From assembly GCF_000179235.2 (NCBI RefSeq), contig NZ_CP039373.1, forward strand, positions 1,023,860 to 1,087,859: a stretch of 64,000 nt of DNA, in the 5' to 3' direction. The stretch is from Synechococcus sp. CB0101 (GTDB lineage: Bacteria > Cyanobacteriota > Cyanobacteriia > PCC-6307 > Cyanobiaceae). This document shows positions 55,663 through 64,000 of the stretch, piece by piece; position 1 is the stretch's first letter; each line of letters starts with the position of its first letter. Both the position numbers and the translations under genes were made by a program. The notes beneath the pieces are model-generated. The model saw only the letters and a list, made by a program, of their open reading frames with translations, was not told the DNA's origin and searched no databases.

Positions 55663-55764
55663 TCAGCTATCGCCCTGGAGCTTGAGCAGCAGCGCACCAC
55701 CCGCCAGGCCAATGGGAATCAGAACCCAGAACAGCGCTGCAGTGCCGAAGATCTCCGAGGCCAT
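55663..55764 (-). CDS. petM: Cytochrome b6f complex subunit PetM
   Basis: Protein of 33 aa, too short for routine ORF lists. It begins [17 protein letters not shown], continues [16 protein letters not shown], and is a single transmembrane helix, matching PetM (subunit VII) of the b6f complex in length and sequence. Start ATG at 55764 with stop at 55663; ycf39 follows on the same strand 71 bases later. The gene is essential-type in the complex and its neighbourhood to ycf39 is expected. Confidence 0.92.
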   Translation of the reverse strand: MASEIFGTAALFWVLIPIGLAGGALLLKLQGDS

Positions 55765-55782
55765 AGCCAGGTGGCGTAACGG

Positions 55783-56950
55783 CTACCTGTTTAGCGCAGC
55801 CGCCAGCTCCAACACGCGGGGCCAGGGGGCATTGCAGCGAAACAACCCATCCATCACCCCGGAGCGCAGGGCCGTGTAGCCCTCAGCGTCCAGGGCCGCC
55901 AGCAACGCCTGGGTTGCCGGCGGGCCGCCACCGAGGCGCCGCCCCAGCTCCGCACTGGGCCAGCAGCGGGCGGGCACGCCGGGATCCGCGAGCAAGCGCG
56001 CCAACAAGCGCTCGGTGGGCGCCCACCGAACCGCTGGGCAAACGCTGCGCCTCCTGTTGCATCGCCGCCAGGGTGGGGGCGTGCTGCAGCGGCCCGAGCC
56101 ACAAGGGCCCGGAGATGGCCAGGGGCGGGGGATCAACCGTGCAGGCGCAAGCGGGCCACTGACGCAGCTGCAGCAGGCTCTGCTCCAGCTGCTCACCGCA
56201 GGCATGGCAATGGGCCAGCAACCCGAGCTGCCGCTCCTGGCGCGGATCAGCGCGGCGCTGCAGCTGAATCGCCGTGCGGAACGTGCGCCCCTCGCTGAAG
56301 CTGAACAAGGGCCGGATGCCCCGGCCCATCGCCCAGGCGGCGCGGGCCACCACGGCGATCTGCAGGCGCAGAGCCAACTCCCAGCTGGCGGGATGGGCGC
56401 GGGCGGCGGCGCCTAAGGAGCGCACGGCGGCGGCACGGTCGTGGCCGGTGGGGGAGCGGCCATCGGTGCTGGCCAGGTAGAGCACGCCTTCAAACTGCAG
56501 CGCCTCCAAGGACGCAGGCACCAGGGGTGTGGGGCAGCCGAAGGCATCGAGATCGAGCAGCCCAAAGCGGCGCTCATCGAGCAGGCAACCGGCCAGGAGC
56601 TTCTGGGCGGTGTGGGCTGTGATCTCCGGGGCCGAACCAGCCGCTGAGAGGGGCGCAAGGTTGTTCTGCAGCACCGGCAGCCGATCGGTGTCGGCATCGT
56701 TGGCCCACACGGCGGCAGCACCGGCTTCGAGGCCATAGCGGAGGGCGCGAATGCCGCAGCCCGCCATCAGATCGAGCACGGAGAGCGGCTGGCTCAGCCC
56801 CAACTCGCCGCGGGCGAGCAACGCCGCCAGCAGCACCCCCAGATCGCGTGAGGGTCGGGATTCCGGCCGAAAGAACCCGGCCCCGAGCTGCAGAGCCGCC
56901 GCTCCTTCGCAATAGTGATCAGACGAGAGATCCGCCGTGCCGGCCACCAC
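55783..56950 (-). CDS. trm1: tRNA (guanine26-N2)-dimethyltransferase Trm1, frameshifted in this sequence
   Basis: Trm1-family methyltransferase that dimethylates G26 of tRNA. SAM site VLDLMAGCGIRALRYGLEAG, NDADTDRLPVLQNNL and catalytic-type LLDLDAFGCPTPLVPA are intact; HCHACGEQLEQ and the later Cys pair suggest a zinc site. The main frame loses homology after RLPSGSVGAHR (about 56030), while the next frame continues conserved-looking sequence WAPTERLLARLLADPG, RCWPSAELGRRLG and APWPRVLELAAAL to the stop at 55783. The interval is one base too long for 388 aa, as for one extra base. GTG start 56950; its first 36 bases overlap the divergent hydrolase ORF. Confidence 0.82.
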
Positions 56951-57921
56951 CGCTTCCCACGCCTCAGTGTTGGATCCCCAGCCTGCTCCCGCGGGGGCGC
57001 ACTGGGCGAGCACGGCCACTGGCAGTGGCAGGAGCACAGCTGCCATTGGCGTGTGCTGGGCAACCGCAGCGACCCGGCGCTGGTGTTGATCCATGGCTTT
57101 GGCGCCGCCAGCGGCCATTGGCGCCACAACGCCGCCGAGCTGGCGGCAGCGGGCTGGTGCGTGTATGCGATCGATCTGGTGGGCTTCGGCGCGTCGAGCC
57201 AACCGGGTCATCGCCGCCACCGCCCGCTCGACAACCGGCTTTGGGCCAGGCAGCTGAAGGGCTTTCTTGAGCAGGTGGTGCAGGGCCAGCGGTGCTGGTG
57301 GGCAATTCCCTGGGCAGCTTGGTGGCGCTCACGTGTGCGGTGTTTTTTCCGGTGTGGGTGAGCGGTGTGGTGGCGGCGCCACTGCCCGACCCCACCCTGC
57401 TGATGCCGCTCAAGCGGCGGCGGCGCCCCTGGCGGCGGCAGGTGAAACGCCAGGTGGTGGTGGTGCTCTGCCGGCTGCTGCCCCTGGAGCTGCTCGTGCC
57501 CGTGATCGCCCGCACACCGTTGCTGGATCTGGGGTTGCGCAGCGCCTACAGCGACCCCAGCGCCATCGACATTGAGCTGCGGCGGCTGGTGGCCCGGCCG
57601 GCGCTGCGGCCGCGTGCGGCGCGGGCGCTGCGGGCGATGAGCATCGGCATGGCCTTGCGGCCGCAGGGTGCCACGGCAGCGGTGCTACTGGAGCGGATGC
57701 AGCAGCCTTTGCTCGTGCTCTGGGGCAGCCAAGACCGCTTGGTGCCACCGATGATCAGCGAACGCTTGCGCCGCCACAAAGGCGATCTGGAGCTGCAACT
57801 CCTGCCGCAGCTCGGCCATTGCCCCCACGATGAACAGCCCGAACTGTTCAACCGCCACGTGTTGGGATGGCTGGCGCGTAATTTGGGCACAAGTCAGCCA
57901 CACGAACAGCCCTGGGCATGA
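56915..57921 (+). CDS. Alpha/beta hydrolase, frameshifted in this sequence
   Basis: Alpha/beta-fold hydrolase read in two frames. The first (to about 57285) contains [21 protein letters not shown] and [12 protein letters not shown]; the second (to 57921) contains the nucleophile elbow [11 protein letters not shown], then [13 protein letters not shown] and [14 protein letters not shown] for the acid and His. The jump lies at CAGGGCCAGCGGTGCTG (57280-57296), where one more C would give [11 protein letters not shown]. The length is one base short. The 5' start is uncertain: GTG 56915 overlaps trm1, and in-frame GTG 57053 also fits. The stop overlaps ilvH by four bases (ATGA). Confidence 0.78.
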
Positions 57922-58448
57922 AGCACACCCTGTCGGTGCTGGTGGAAGACGAATCGGGCGTGCTGAGCCGCATCTCCGGCCTGTTCGCCCGCCGCGGTTT
58001 CAACATCGAAAGCCTGGCCGTGGGGCCAGCAGAGCGCAGCGGCGTCTCGCGGCTCACGATGGTGGTGGAGGGCGATGAGCGCACCCTCTCTCAGATGAGC
58101 AAGCAGCTCAACAAGCTGATCAATGTGCTCGAGGTGAACGACCTCACCCGCATCCCTGCCGTGGAACGGGAGCTGATGCTGGTGAAGGTGTCAGCACCGG
58201 AGAGCCAGCGCGCCGCGATTCTGGATCTGGTGCAGGTGTTCCGGGCCCGGGTGGTGGATCTGGGTAGCGATGCCCTCACCGTTGAAGTGGTGGGCGACCC
58301 CGGCAAGCTCGTGGCCCTGGAAAACGTGCTCGAGCCCTACGGCATCCTCGAGATTGCCCGCACCGGCCGCATCTCCCTGGAGCGAGCCTCGGGCGTGAGC
58401 ACGCCGTATCTGAAAGTCACCAGCCTCGACAAGCGCGTGCCGGCCTGA
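57918..58448 (+). CDS. ilvH: Acetolactate synthase small (regulatory) subunit
   Basis: Regulatory subunit of acetohydroxyacid synthase, 176 aa, controlling branched-chain amino acid synthesis by valine feedback. The N-terminal ACT domain starts [20 protein letters not shown] and [36 protein letters not shown] and [23 protein letters not shown] are conserved. Its ATG overlaps the hydrolase stop. It converges on the cyclophilin gene with a 12-base gap. Confidence 0.95.
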   Translation: MKHTLSVLVEDESGVLSRISGLFARRGFNIESLAVGPAERSGVSRLTMVVEGDERTLSQMSKQLNKLINVLEVNDLTRIPAVERELMLVKVSAPESQRAAILDLVQVFRARVVDLGSDALTVEVVGDPGKLVALENVLEPYGILEIARTGRISLERASGVSTPYLKVTSLDKRVPA

Positions 58449-58460
58449 GCCGGCAACCGC

Positions 58461-59183
58461 TTACTTGGCGTCCTGCACCAAGGTGCCGCCCTGCAGCACT
58501 TTGGCGCTGATCAGCTTGTCGCCCTGGGTGATCTGGTCGACCACCTCCATGCCTTTGGTGACGCGGCCGAACACGGCATAACGACCATCGAGCTCAGGGA
58601 GAGCGCGAAGGGCGATATAGAACTGTGCGCTGGCGGAGTTGGGGTCGTTGGAGCGCGCCATCGCCAGGGATCCGCGCTGGTGCTGCAGCTTCAGCTTGCT
58701 GGCCTGACCAGGCCCAACGGTGATTTCGCCGTAGCGCGGGCGGCTTTCGCCATCGAGGAACAGCTCGAGCGGAATCAGACGGGGCTGGCCGGTGCCGGGA
58801 TCAATGAAGCTGCCGGTGCCGAGCAGATCCACCGGGGTGCTGGGGTTGGCGCTTTGAGGGTCACCGCCCTGCACCACAAACGGAATGGGTTCCTTCACCA
58901 CGCGGTGAAACAAGGTGCCGTTGTAGGCACCGCGGCGCACCAAATCCACGAAGTTGCCGGCAGTGAGCGGTGCGGCGCTGCCATCGAGGCTTAGCTCCAC
59001 CTTGCCCTTGCTGGTGTTGAGCTCAACCAGGGCTGTGCCCTTAAGGCAGGGCACGCCGGAGGTTCCGCAGCCGAAGCTGGTGGAAGGTCCAGGTGCCGCA
59101 CAGGCCACAGGCCCGAGCGGACTCAGCAAGAGCAGAAAGGCGAGCAGCAGCCCGCGCAAGGAGCCGGATCGAAGCAGGGTCAT
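58461..59183 (-). CDS. Peptidyl-prolyl cis-trans isomerase, cyclophilin type
   Basis: Cyclophilin of 240 aa with an N-terminal export signal (hydrophobic GLLLAFLLLLSPLGPVACAA; a lipobox is not clear). The domain includes AAPLTAGNFVDLVRRGAYNGTLFHRV, FVVQGGDP, the catalytic-face GSLAMARSNDPNSASAQFYI and LDGRYAVFGRVTKGMEVVDQI. It resembles thylakoid-lumen or periplasmic cyclophilins. Preferred ATG is 59183, with TTG 59189 the alternative. Start and Ycf4 stop overlap or abut. Confidence 0.92.
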   Translation of the reverse strand: MTLLRSGSLRGLLLAFLLLLSPLGPVACAAPGPSTSFGCGTSGVPCLKGTALVELNTSKGKVELSLDGSAAPLTAGNFVDLVRRGAYNGTLFHRVVKEPIPFVVQGGDPQSANPSTPVDLLGTGSFIDPGTGQPRLIPLELFLDGESRPRYGEITVGPGQASKLKLQHQRGSLAMARSNDPNSASAQFYIALRALPELDGRYAVFGRVTKGMEVVDQITQGDKLISAKVLQGGTLVQDAK

Positions 59184-59185
59184 GC

Positions 59186-59752
59186 TCAAACGCCCTCGAG
59201 GGGAACACCGAGGAAGCGGGCCAGCTCAGCACCGCCACGCTCCAGATCCGCCAAGGGCATCGGTTCACCCACACGGGTCAGGGGCAGATCGCGGCGGCCC
59301 TGCACCCGCAGAGCCAGACGACGCCGGGGGTTGAGACCATCACGCACATCCACCTTCACGGCCTGGATGTCTTTGAGGGGGGTGGTGACGCTGATCAGCT
59401 GACGGAAGCCGCGACGGGTGACGGTGAGGGTGCCGGCAGCTTTATCGAAGCGATTAGCGCCGGAGCCCACGTCGATCGCAATCACGGCCCATAGATAGGT
59501 GGAGAGCAGCGCCGCAGCGATGCCATAGAGGCCCATCACCAAACCTTGGGGCACCCAGCTGAGGGCGGCGGGGTGGCCGATGGGCAGCAGATCGGTGCCG
59601 AGGTAGCTGGAGGCGCTGGTGAGCAGGAAGCCCAATCCACCGGTGGTCACCACGGCCGCCACGAACACGTTGGAGAGTCGACGGGAGCCCAGCACGTCTT
59701 GCTCGAGCAGCTCGGAGGAAGGGGCAGCCTTCGCTGCAGAAGCCGAGGCCAT
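59186..59752 (-). CDS. ycf4: Ycf4, photosystem I assembly protein
   Basis: Ycf4 of 188 aa with two transmembrane helices ([23 protein letters not shown] and [19 protein letters not shown]) and a conserved soluble tail: [53 protein letters not shown]. It scaffolds photosystem I assembly in the thylakoid. ATG at 59752. It is divergent from psbD with about 185 bases between, which must hold the psbD promoter. Confidence 0.94.
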   Translation of the reverse strand: MASASAAKAAPSSELLEQDVLGSRRLSNVFVAAVVTTGGLGFLLTSASSYLGTDLLPIGHPAALSWVPQGLVMGLYGIAAALLSTYLWAVIAIDVGSGANRFDKAAGTLTVTRRGFRQLISVTTPLKDIQAVKVDVRDGLNPRRRLALRVQGRRDLPLTRVGEPMPLADLERGGAELARFLGVPLEGV

Positions 59753-59937
59753 ACGGGCGGTTCAACCGGTGGCCTGCCATCTTGGCGCGCCCGCCGACCG
59801 GGCTGAGCAAGCCGTGAGCACAAATACCCAAAACGCAATGGTGACGGGCCGTGTCAGCCCACCAAAACCCGCCTCGCAGTGCGGATCAACGTTGTTACGA
59901 TCCCCCGGTAACCCACAGCCCGCGGTTTTTCCCACCC
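59753..59937. other. Intergenic region ycf4-psbD
   Basis: About 185 bases with no gene. Plausible promoter material lies near GTTGTTACGATC (59891-59902), which has a -10-like TACGAT but no confident -35 at the right spacing. The region is expected to contain the light-regulated psbD promoter and 5' UTR; no specific operator was recognised. Confidence 0.4.
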
Positions 59938-60992
59938 ATGACGATCGCTGTAGGGCGCGCGCCGCAGCGGGGATGGTTTGACGTCCTCGATGACTGGCTC
60001 AAGCGCGACCGCTTCGTTTTTGTCGGGTGGTCGGGTCTGCTCCTGTTCCCCACCGCCTACCTGGCGCTGGGTGGCTGGCTGACCGGCACCACCTTTGTCA
60101 CCTCCTGGTACACCCACGGCATTGCCAGCTCCTATCTGGAGGGCTGCAACTTCCTCACCGCTGCGGTGAGCAGCCCGGCTGATGCCATGGGCCATTCCCT
60201 TCTTCTGCTCTGGGCCCTGAAGCCCAGGGCGACTTCGTGCGCTGGTGCCAGCTCGGCGGTCTGTGGACCTTCGTGGCCCTGCACGGTGCCTTCTCCCTGA
60301 TCGGCTTCATGCTGCGTCAGTTCGAGATCGCCCGTCTGGTGGGCATCCGCCCCTACAACGCCATCGCCTTCTCCGGCCCGATTGCGGTGTTCGTCAGCGT
60401 CTTCCTGATGTACCCCCTCGGCCAAAGCAGCTGGTTCTTTGCACCCAGCTTTGGCGTGGCAGCGATCTTCCGCTTCCTCCTCTTCCTGCAGGGCTTCCAC
60501 AACTGGACCCTGAACCCCTTCCACATGATGGGCGTGGCCGGCATCCTCGGCGGCGCACTGCTGTGTGCCATCCACGGCGCCACCGTGGAGAACACCCTGT
60601 TCGAAGACTCCGATCAGGCGAACACCTTCAAGGCGTTCGAGCCCACCCAGGAAGAAGAGACCTATTCGATGGTGACCGCCAACCGCTTCTGGAGCCAGAT
60701 CTTCGGGATCGCGTTCTCCAACAAGCGTTGGCTGCACTTCTTCATGCTGTTCGTGCCGGTGATGGGTCTGTGGACCAGCAGCATCGGCATCATCGGCCTG
60801 GCCCTCAACCTGCGTGCCTACGACTTCGTGTCGCAGGAAATCCGCGCGGCTGAGGATCCTGAATTCGAGACCTTCTACACGAAGAACATTCTTCTGAACG
60901 AAGGTCTGCGTGCCTGGATGGCACCGGCTGACCAGCCGCACGAAAACTTCGTCTTCCCTGAAGAGGTTCTGCCCCGTGGTAACGCTCTCTAA
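59938..60992 (+). CDS. psbD: Photosystem II D2 protein, frameshifted in this sequence
   Basis: D2 reaction-centre protein of PSII. ATG 59938 opens [20 protein letters not shown]; the second part contains [37 protein letters not shown] and terminal [17 protein letters not shown]. The frame breaks at about residue 92: the sequence reads CTCTGGGCCCTGAAGCC, where one more G restores [20 protein letters not shown]. Total length is one base short of a 351-aa protein. Everything around the break is intact, so one base is most likely missing from the sequence. Its stop overlaps psbC by 17 bases, the conserved arrangement. Confidence 0.93.
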
Positions 60993-62364
60993 TCCCTCCC
61001 TGTCTGGGATCGGCGGGAAAGACCTCGACTCCACCGGTTATGCCTGGTGGTCGGGGAACGCCCGTCTGATCAACCTGTCGGGTCGCCTGCTGGGCGCCCA
61101 CGTCGCCCACGCCGGTCTGATGGTGTTCTGGGCTGGCGCGATGATGCTGTTCGAGGTGAGCCACTTCACCTTCGACAAGCCCATGTACGAGCAGGGCCTG
61201 ATCCTGTTCCCCCACGTGGCCACGCTTGGCTATGGCGTGGGCCCCGGTGGTGAGGTCGTCGACCTCTACCCCTTCTTCGTGGTGGGTGTGCTGCACCTGA
61301 TTAGCTCCGCCGTGCTTGGCCTCGGCGGCCTGTACCACGCCCTGCGTGGACCCGAAATTCTGGAGAACTATTCCGCCTTCTTCTCGCAGGATTGGCGCGA
61401 TAAGAACCAGATGACCAACATCATTGGCTACCACCTGATCCTTCTGGGTGTGGGTGCACTGCTGCTGGTGTTCAAAGCGATGTTCTTCGGCGGCGTTTAC
61501 GACACCTGGGCTCCCGGTGGCGGCGATGTGCGTCTGATCAGCAATCCCACCCTCGATCCGGGTGTGATCTTCGGCTACCTCACTCGCGCTCCCTTCGGCG
61601 GCGAGGGCTGGATCATCGGTGTGAACTCCATGGAGGACATCATCGGTGGCCACATCTGGCTGGGTCTGACCCTGATCTTTGGTGGCATCTGGCACGTGGT
61701 GACCAAGCCCTTCGGCTGGGTGCGCCGCGCCTTCATCTGGAACGGTGAGGCCTACCTGAGCTACAGCCTGGGCGCTCTGAGCTTCATGAGCTTCATCGCC
61801 TCGGCTTACATCTGGTTCAACAACACCGCTTATCCCTCGGAGTTCTACGGCCCCACCAACGCCGAAGCCTCCCAGGCCCAGAGCTTCACCTTCCTGGTGC
61901 GTGACCAGCGCCTCGGCGCCAACATCGGTTCGGCCATGGGCCCCACCGGTCTGGGTAAGTACCTGATGCGCTCCCCCACCGGCGAGATCATCTTCGGTGG
62001 TGAAACCATGCGCTTCTGGGACTTCCGTGGTCCCTGGCTGGAGCCCCTGCGCGGCCCCAACGGCCTGAGCCTCGACAAGCTCCAGAACGACATTCAGCCC
62101 TGGCAAGTGCGCCGTGCGGCTGAGTACATGACCCACGCTCCCAACGCGTCTCTGAACTCGGTCGGCGGCATCATCACCGAGCCCAACTCGGTGAACTTCG
62201 TGAACATCCGCCAGTGGCTGGCTGCGACTCAGTTCGTGCTCGCCTTCTTCTTCCTGGTGGGTCACCTCTGGCACGCCGGCCGCGCCCGCGCTGCTGCTGC
62301 TGGCTTCGAAAAAGGCATAGACCGCAAGGCCGAGCCCGCTCTGGCCATGCCCGATCTCGACTGA
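60976..62364 (+). CDS. psbC: Photosystem II CP43 chlorophyll apoprotein
   Basis: CP43 of 462 aa, PSII core antenna with six transmembrane helices. It begins [18 protein letters not shown] from GTG 60976, the canonical start for this gene, overlapping psbD by 17 bases. [40 protein letters not shown] and [21 protein letters not shown] are diagnostic, and the long lumenal loop with [13 protein letters not shown] provides the manganese-cluster neighbourhood. It is intact, unlike psbD. A terminator follows 23 bases after the stop. Confidence 0.97.
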   Translation: MVTLSNPSLSGIGGKDLDSTGYAWWSGNARLINLSGRLLGAHVAHAGLMVFWAGAMMLFEVSHFTFDKPMYEQGLILFPHVATLGYGVGPGGEVVDLYPFFVVGVLHLISSAVLGLGGLYHALRGPEILENYSAFFSQDWRDKNQMTNIIGYHLILLGVGALLLVFKAMFFGGVYDTWAPGGGDVRLISNPTLDPGVIFGYLTRAPFGGEGWIIGVNSMEDIIGGHIWLGLTLIFGGIWHVVTKPFGWVRRAFIWNGEAYLSYSLGALSFMSFIASAYIWFNNTAYPSEFYGPTNAEASQAQSFTFLVRDQRLGANIGSAMGPTGLGKYLMRSPTGEIIFGGETMRFWDFRGPWLEPLRGPNGLSLDKLQNDIQPWQVRRAAEYMTHAPNASLNSVGGIITEPNSVNFVNIRQWLAATQFVLAFFFLVGHLWHAGRARAAAAGFEKGIDRKAEPALAMPDLD

Positions 62365-62387
62365 TCTCAGATCAGCGACCGTCTCTC

Positions 62388-62415
62388 AGCCCTCGCCGAA
62401 AGGCGGGGGCTTTTT
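62388..62415 (+). terminator. Rho-independent terminator after psbDC
   Basis: AGCCCTCGCC and GGCGGGGGCT form a hairpin around GAAA and run into TTTTTG, 23 bases after the psbC stop, ending the psbD-psbC transcription unit. Confidence 0.85.
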
Positions 62416-62576
62416 GTTGTGAACTGGGTGGCGAACCGCCGTAAGCAAAGAACAAATCGGAGTCGCCTCGAACCAAAGGCGAGGAGAGAGGCTGCAGCCG
62501 TACGTCGTCCATCCAAAGAAGAGCAACAAAGCACGATGAAGGATGAAAGGCTGGTTAGGGTGCGAAAAAATGGACC

Positions 62577-64000
62577 ATGAAACCGCATATACCCATCACG
62601 GCATGGATACCCATTGCGGCATTGGCAGGCATAGCAGCTAATGCACCACAATCATTAGCCCAAACAGCGAGCGCAACTTATAACGGAGTCACCTATCAGG
62701 TGACATCAAGAGAAGATAGCTATCCCAAAAACAATCAGGAAGCGCCTTGGCTAGGTGACCAAGCAATGGCTGAAGCGCTTGCGAAAGCATTCACAACGCA
62801 ACTAGGGACCGGCTCAGGAAGACGCAAAGCGTTTCCAAGCAGCGGAACAAACAACGGGCCATCATTCATTTATGAAATCGTTCCTAGTGGCAATGCAAGC
62901 CTCGCCGATGCCAAAGGGTGGGAGTGGTCGACTTTATACAACCAAGCCGTCCAAGAGGGGCACAGCGTCAATCCATTCACAGGCAGAACAAGATCATCGG
63001 CATCTGTCTATGGCGCCACGATTGAATTTGCGATACTGGTCAACTCATTCCCGACAGCCTCTTCGATTACGCCGAGTGGCAATACAACGAGCGGGAACGG
63101 AAACAACCTATCGTCAAATCTTGGCGGCACACTTCTGCCACAATTTGAAGGTGGCACCCTAACGATTGACCAACAGGGGGCCACATTCCAACAAGACTTC
63201 ACACTCGACAACTCGACGACAAATGCCATTGATGCCAATGGCAACAATGGCGCATTCAACGGCGTGATCAGCAATGCAGCCAATGCCTTACAAGGTGGAA
63301 TTGGATTGATCAACTCAGCGTTGGGAACCAACAACACAATTACACTTACGAATATCAACTCATTCACGGGACCAACGACGATTGGCGAGCGTGTCGTGCT
63401 CGCCCTTCGCGACGGTGGCTCGATTTCCGAGTCCTCAGCGATCGAGATCAAGAGAGGGGGCAGGCTAAACATCGACTATCGAGCAAACAGCGCATTTGCC
63501 GACAAAGAAACTAGGCTGCAAAACGTAAGCGGACTTGGCGACCTTCAGCCCAACACTCCAATCGAGGTAGCGATCACACAAGATTCCACTTTTGATGGAA
63601 GAATTCAGGGTATTGCCAACATTCGCAAAACAGGAGGTAGCACGTGGACACTGACAAGCAATCAAAACAGCCTACGAGGCTCTAGCCATGGAAACTTTTC
63701 AATCGAAAGCGGAAAAGTAGCACTCACAGGATCGCTAGGAGCGGGCTCAGTGACGGTTTCCCCCGGCGCTGAGTTAGAGACAGGTTCAGCCTCTGTCATT
63801 ACTGGAGACCTCATCAATCTGGGGACCCTATCCATCTCACCAGGCGTCGCAGTAGGTACACTAACGATAGACGGCAACTTTGGGCAACTCTCACAAGGAA
63901 GACTGAACATTGAAGTTGACGGTTCGAACAGCGATTTACTGCTTCTCAAAGGCGCCAGTCGTGCGATCGCACTTGGGGGCGAGCTAAACATCAGCAATGT
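62577..64000 (+). CDS. Autotransporter-like surface protein, N-terminal part (runs off the window)
   Basis: From ATG 62577 the frame is open for 474 codons to the window edge with no stop; stop-to-stop ORF lists miss it for that reason. A signal peptide (MKPHIPITAWIPIAALAGIA, cleavage near SLAQTASA) precedes a Thr/Ser/Asn/Gly-rich beta-helix-type region. The passenger-type repeats are clear near the end: GGSTWTLTSNQNSLRGSSHG, then TGSLGAGSVTVSPGAELETG and NLGTLSISPGVAVGTLTIDG, which match autotransporter-associated beta-strand patterns. GC and codon use are visibly lower than in psbC. The C-terminal beta barrel, needed to prove a type V autotransporter, lies beyond the window. Confidence 0.72.
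   Translation, partial: MKPHIPITAWIPIAALAGIAANAPQSLAQTASATYNGVTYQVTSREDSYPKNNQEAPWLGDQAMAEALAKAFTTQLGTGSGRRKAFPSSGTNNGPSFIYEIVPSGNASLADAKGWEWSTLYNQAVQEGHSVNPFTGRTRSSASVYGATIEFAILVNSFPTASSITPSGNTTSGNGNNLSSNLGGTLLPQFEGGTLTIDQQGATFQQDFTLDNSTTNAIDANGNNGAFNGVISNAANALQGGIGLINSALGTNNTITLTNINSFTGPTTIGERVVLALRDGGSISESSAIEIKRGGRLNIDYRANSAFADKETRLQNVSGLGDLQPNTPIEVAITQDSTFDGRIQGIANIRKTGGSTWTLTSNQNSLRGSSHGNFSIESGKVALTGSLGAGSVTVSPGAELETGSASVITGDLINLGTLSISPGVAVGTLTIDGNFGQLSQGRLNIEVDGSNSDLLLLKGASRAIALGGELNISN

Noticed and set aside
13803-63970. HIP1-like octamer GCGATCGC
   Set aside because: By eye it appears at least eight times (13803, 15628, 20436, 28104, 35953, 49069, 51295, 63963). That is more than I would expect by chance but far below the density of classical HIP1-rich cyanobacteria, so it is not reported as a feature without a genome-wide count.
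63008-63997. Minus-strand frames of 154 and 111 codons at the window end
   Set aside because: They are antisense to the continuous 474-codon autotransporter-like frame; no family pattern.
1-64000. CRISPR array, insertion sequence, prophage or integron
   Set aside because: No regularly spaced direct repeats, transposase, integrase or phage structural gene was seen in any frame.

Overview
The window is a dense, GC-rich stretch of a cyanobacterial chromosome. The taxonomic signal is strong: photosystem II genes psbD-psbC, photosystem assembly factors ycf4 and ycf39, the 33-residue cytochrome b6f subunit petM, an NTRC-type thioredoxin reductase-thioredoxin fusion, split pntA1/pntA2/pntB transhydrogenase genes and several small proteins that look cyanobacteria-specific. 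High GC, tight packing and gene content suggest a Synechococcus/Cyanobium-type picocyanobacterium. That placement is inference; no rRNA gene is present to confirm it.

Layout. 0-2.6 kb is metal handling: a His-rich CobW GTPase, a cobalamin riboswitch ahead of the cobalt transporter hupE, and a Fur regulator. 2.65-6.2 kb is a tightly coupled minus-strand run (conserved protein, AAA-less FtsH-like protease, LarC, flippase-like membrane protein). 6.3-11.3 kb holds a TPR protein, a secreted small protein, exonuclease III, glycolate oxidase GlcD and hemL. 11.3-15.9 kb is a complete five-gene branched-chain/neutral amino acid ABC importer, followed by a Ca2+/H+ antiporter that is frameshifted here. 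17.0-23.5 kb is a glutathione-salvage locus (gamma-glutamyltransferase, 5-oxoprolinase, divergent LysR-like regulator). 24.5-27.0 kb contains two unusual exported-looking proteins (C-type-lectin-like and RTX-like), each closed by a terminator. 27.1-31.8 kb holds DprA-like, DRTGG-domain, EbsA-like, SDR, map and rplS genes. tRNA-Trp and tRNA-Asp flank 32 kb, then gltX. 35-36.7 kb contains small conserved proteins and an MNT/HEPN toxin-antitoxin pair just before polA and cysS. 43-45 kb has an AbrB/PIN-like pair overlapping dxr. 46.4-49.3 kb is the pnt operon. 49.7-54.5 kb has an SF2 helicase, NTRC, an IF-1 paralogue and a pseudouridine synthase. 54.6-62.4 kb is the photosynthesis-rich end (ycf39, petM, trm1, ilvH, cyclophilin, ycf4, psbD, psbC). 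The window ends inside a lower-GC gene with autotransporter passenger features that has no stop codon before the edge.

Points to weigh. Four genes (Ca2+/H+ antiporter, trm1, an alpha/beta hydrolase, psbD) each carry a single-base frame change in or near GC runs, while the sequence on both sides is well conserved. Because one is psbD, base-calling error is more likely than four decaying genes. A 31-bp dispersed quasi-palindromic repeat occurs three times: twice between genes and once read in frame inside polA. The most novel-looking content is the 24.5-27 kb exported-protein pair, the repeat family, the AAA-less M41 protease and the terminal autotransporter-like gene. No CRISPR array, insertion sequence or phage module was seen, and no stretch above 300 bases lacks a gene.
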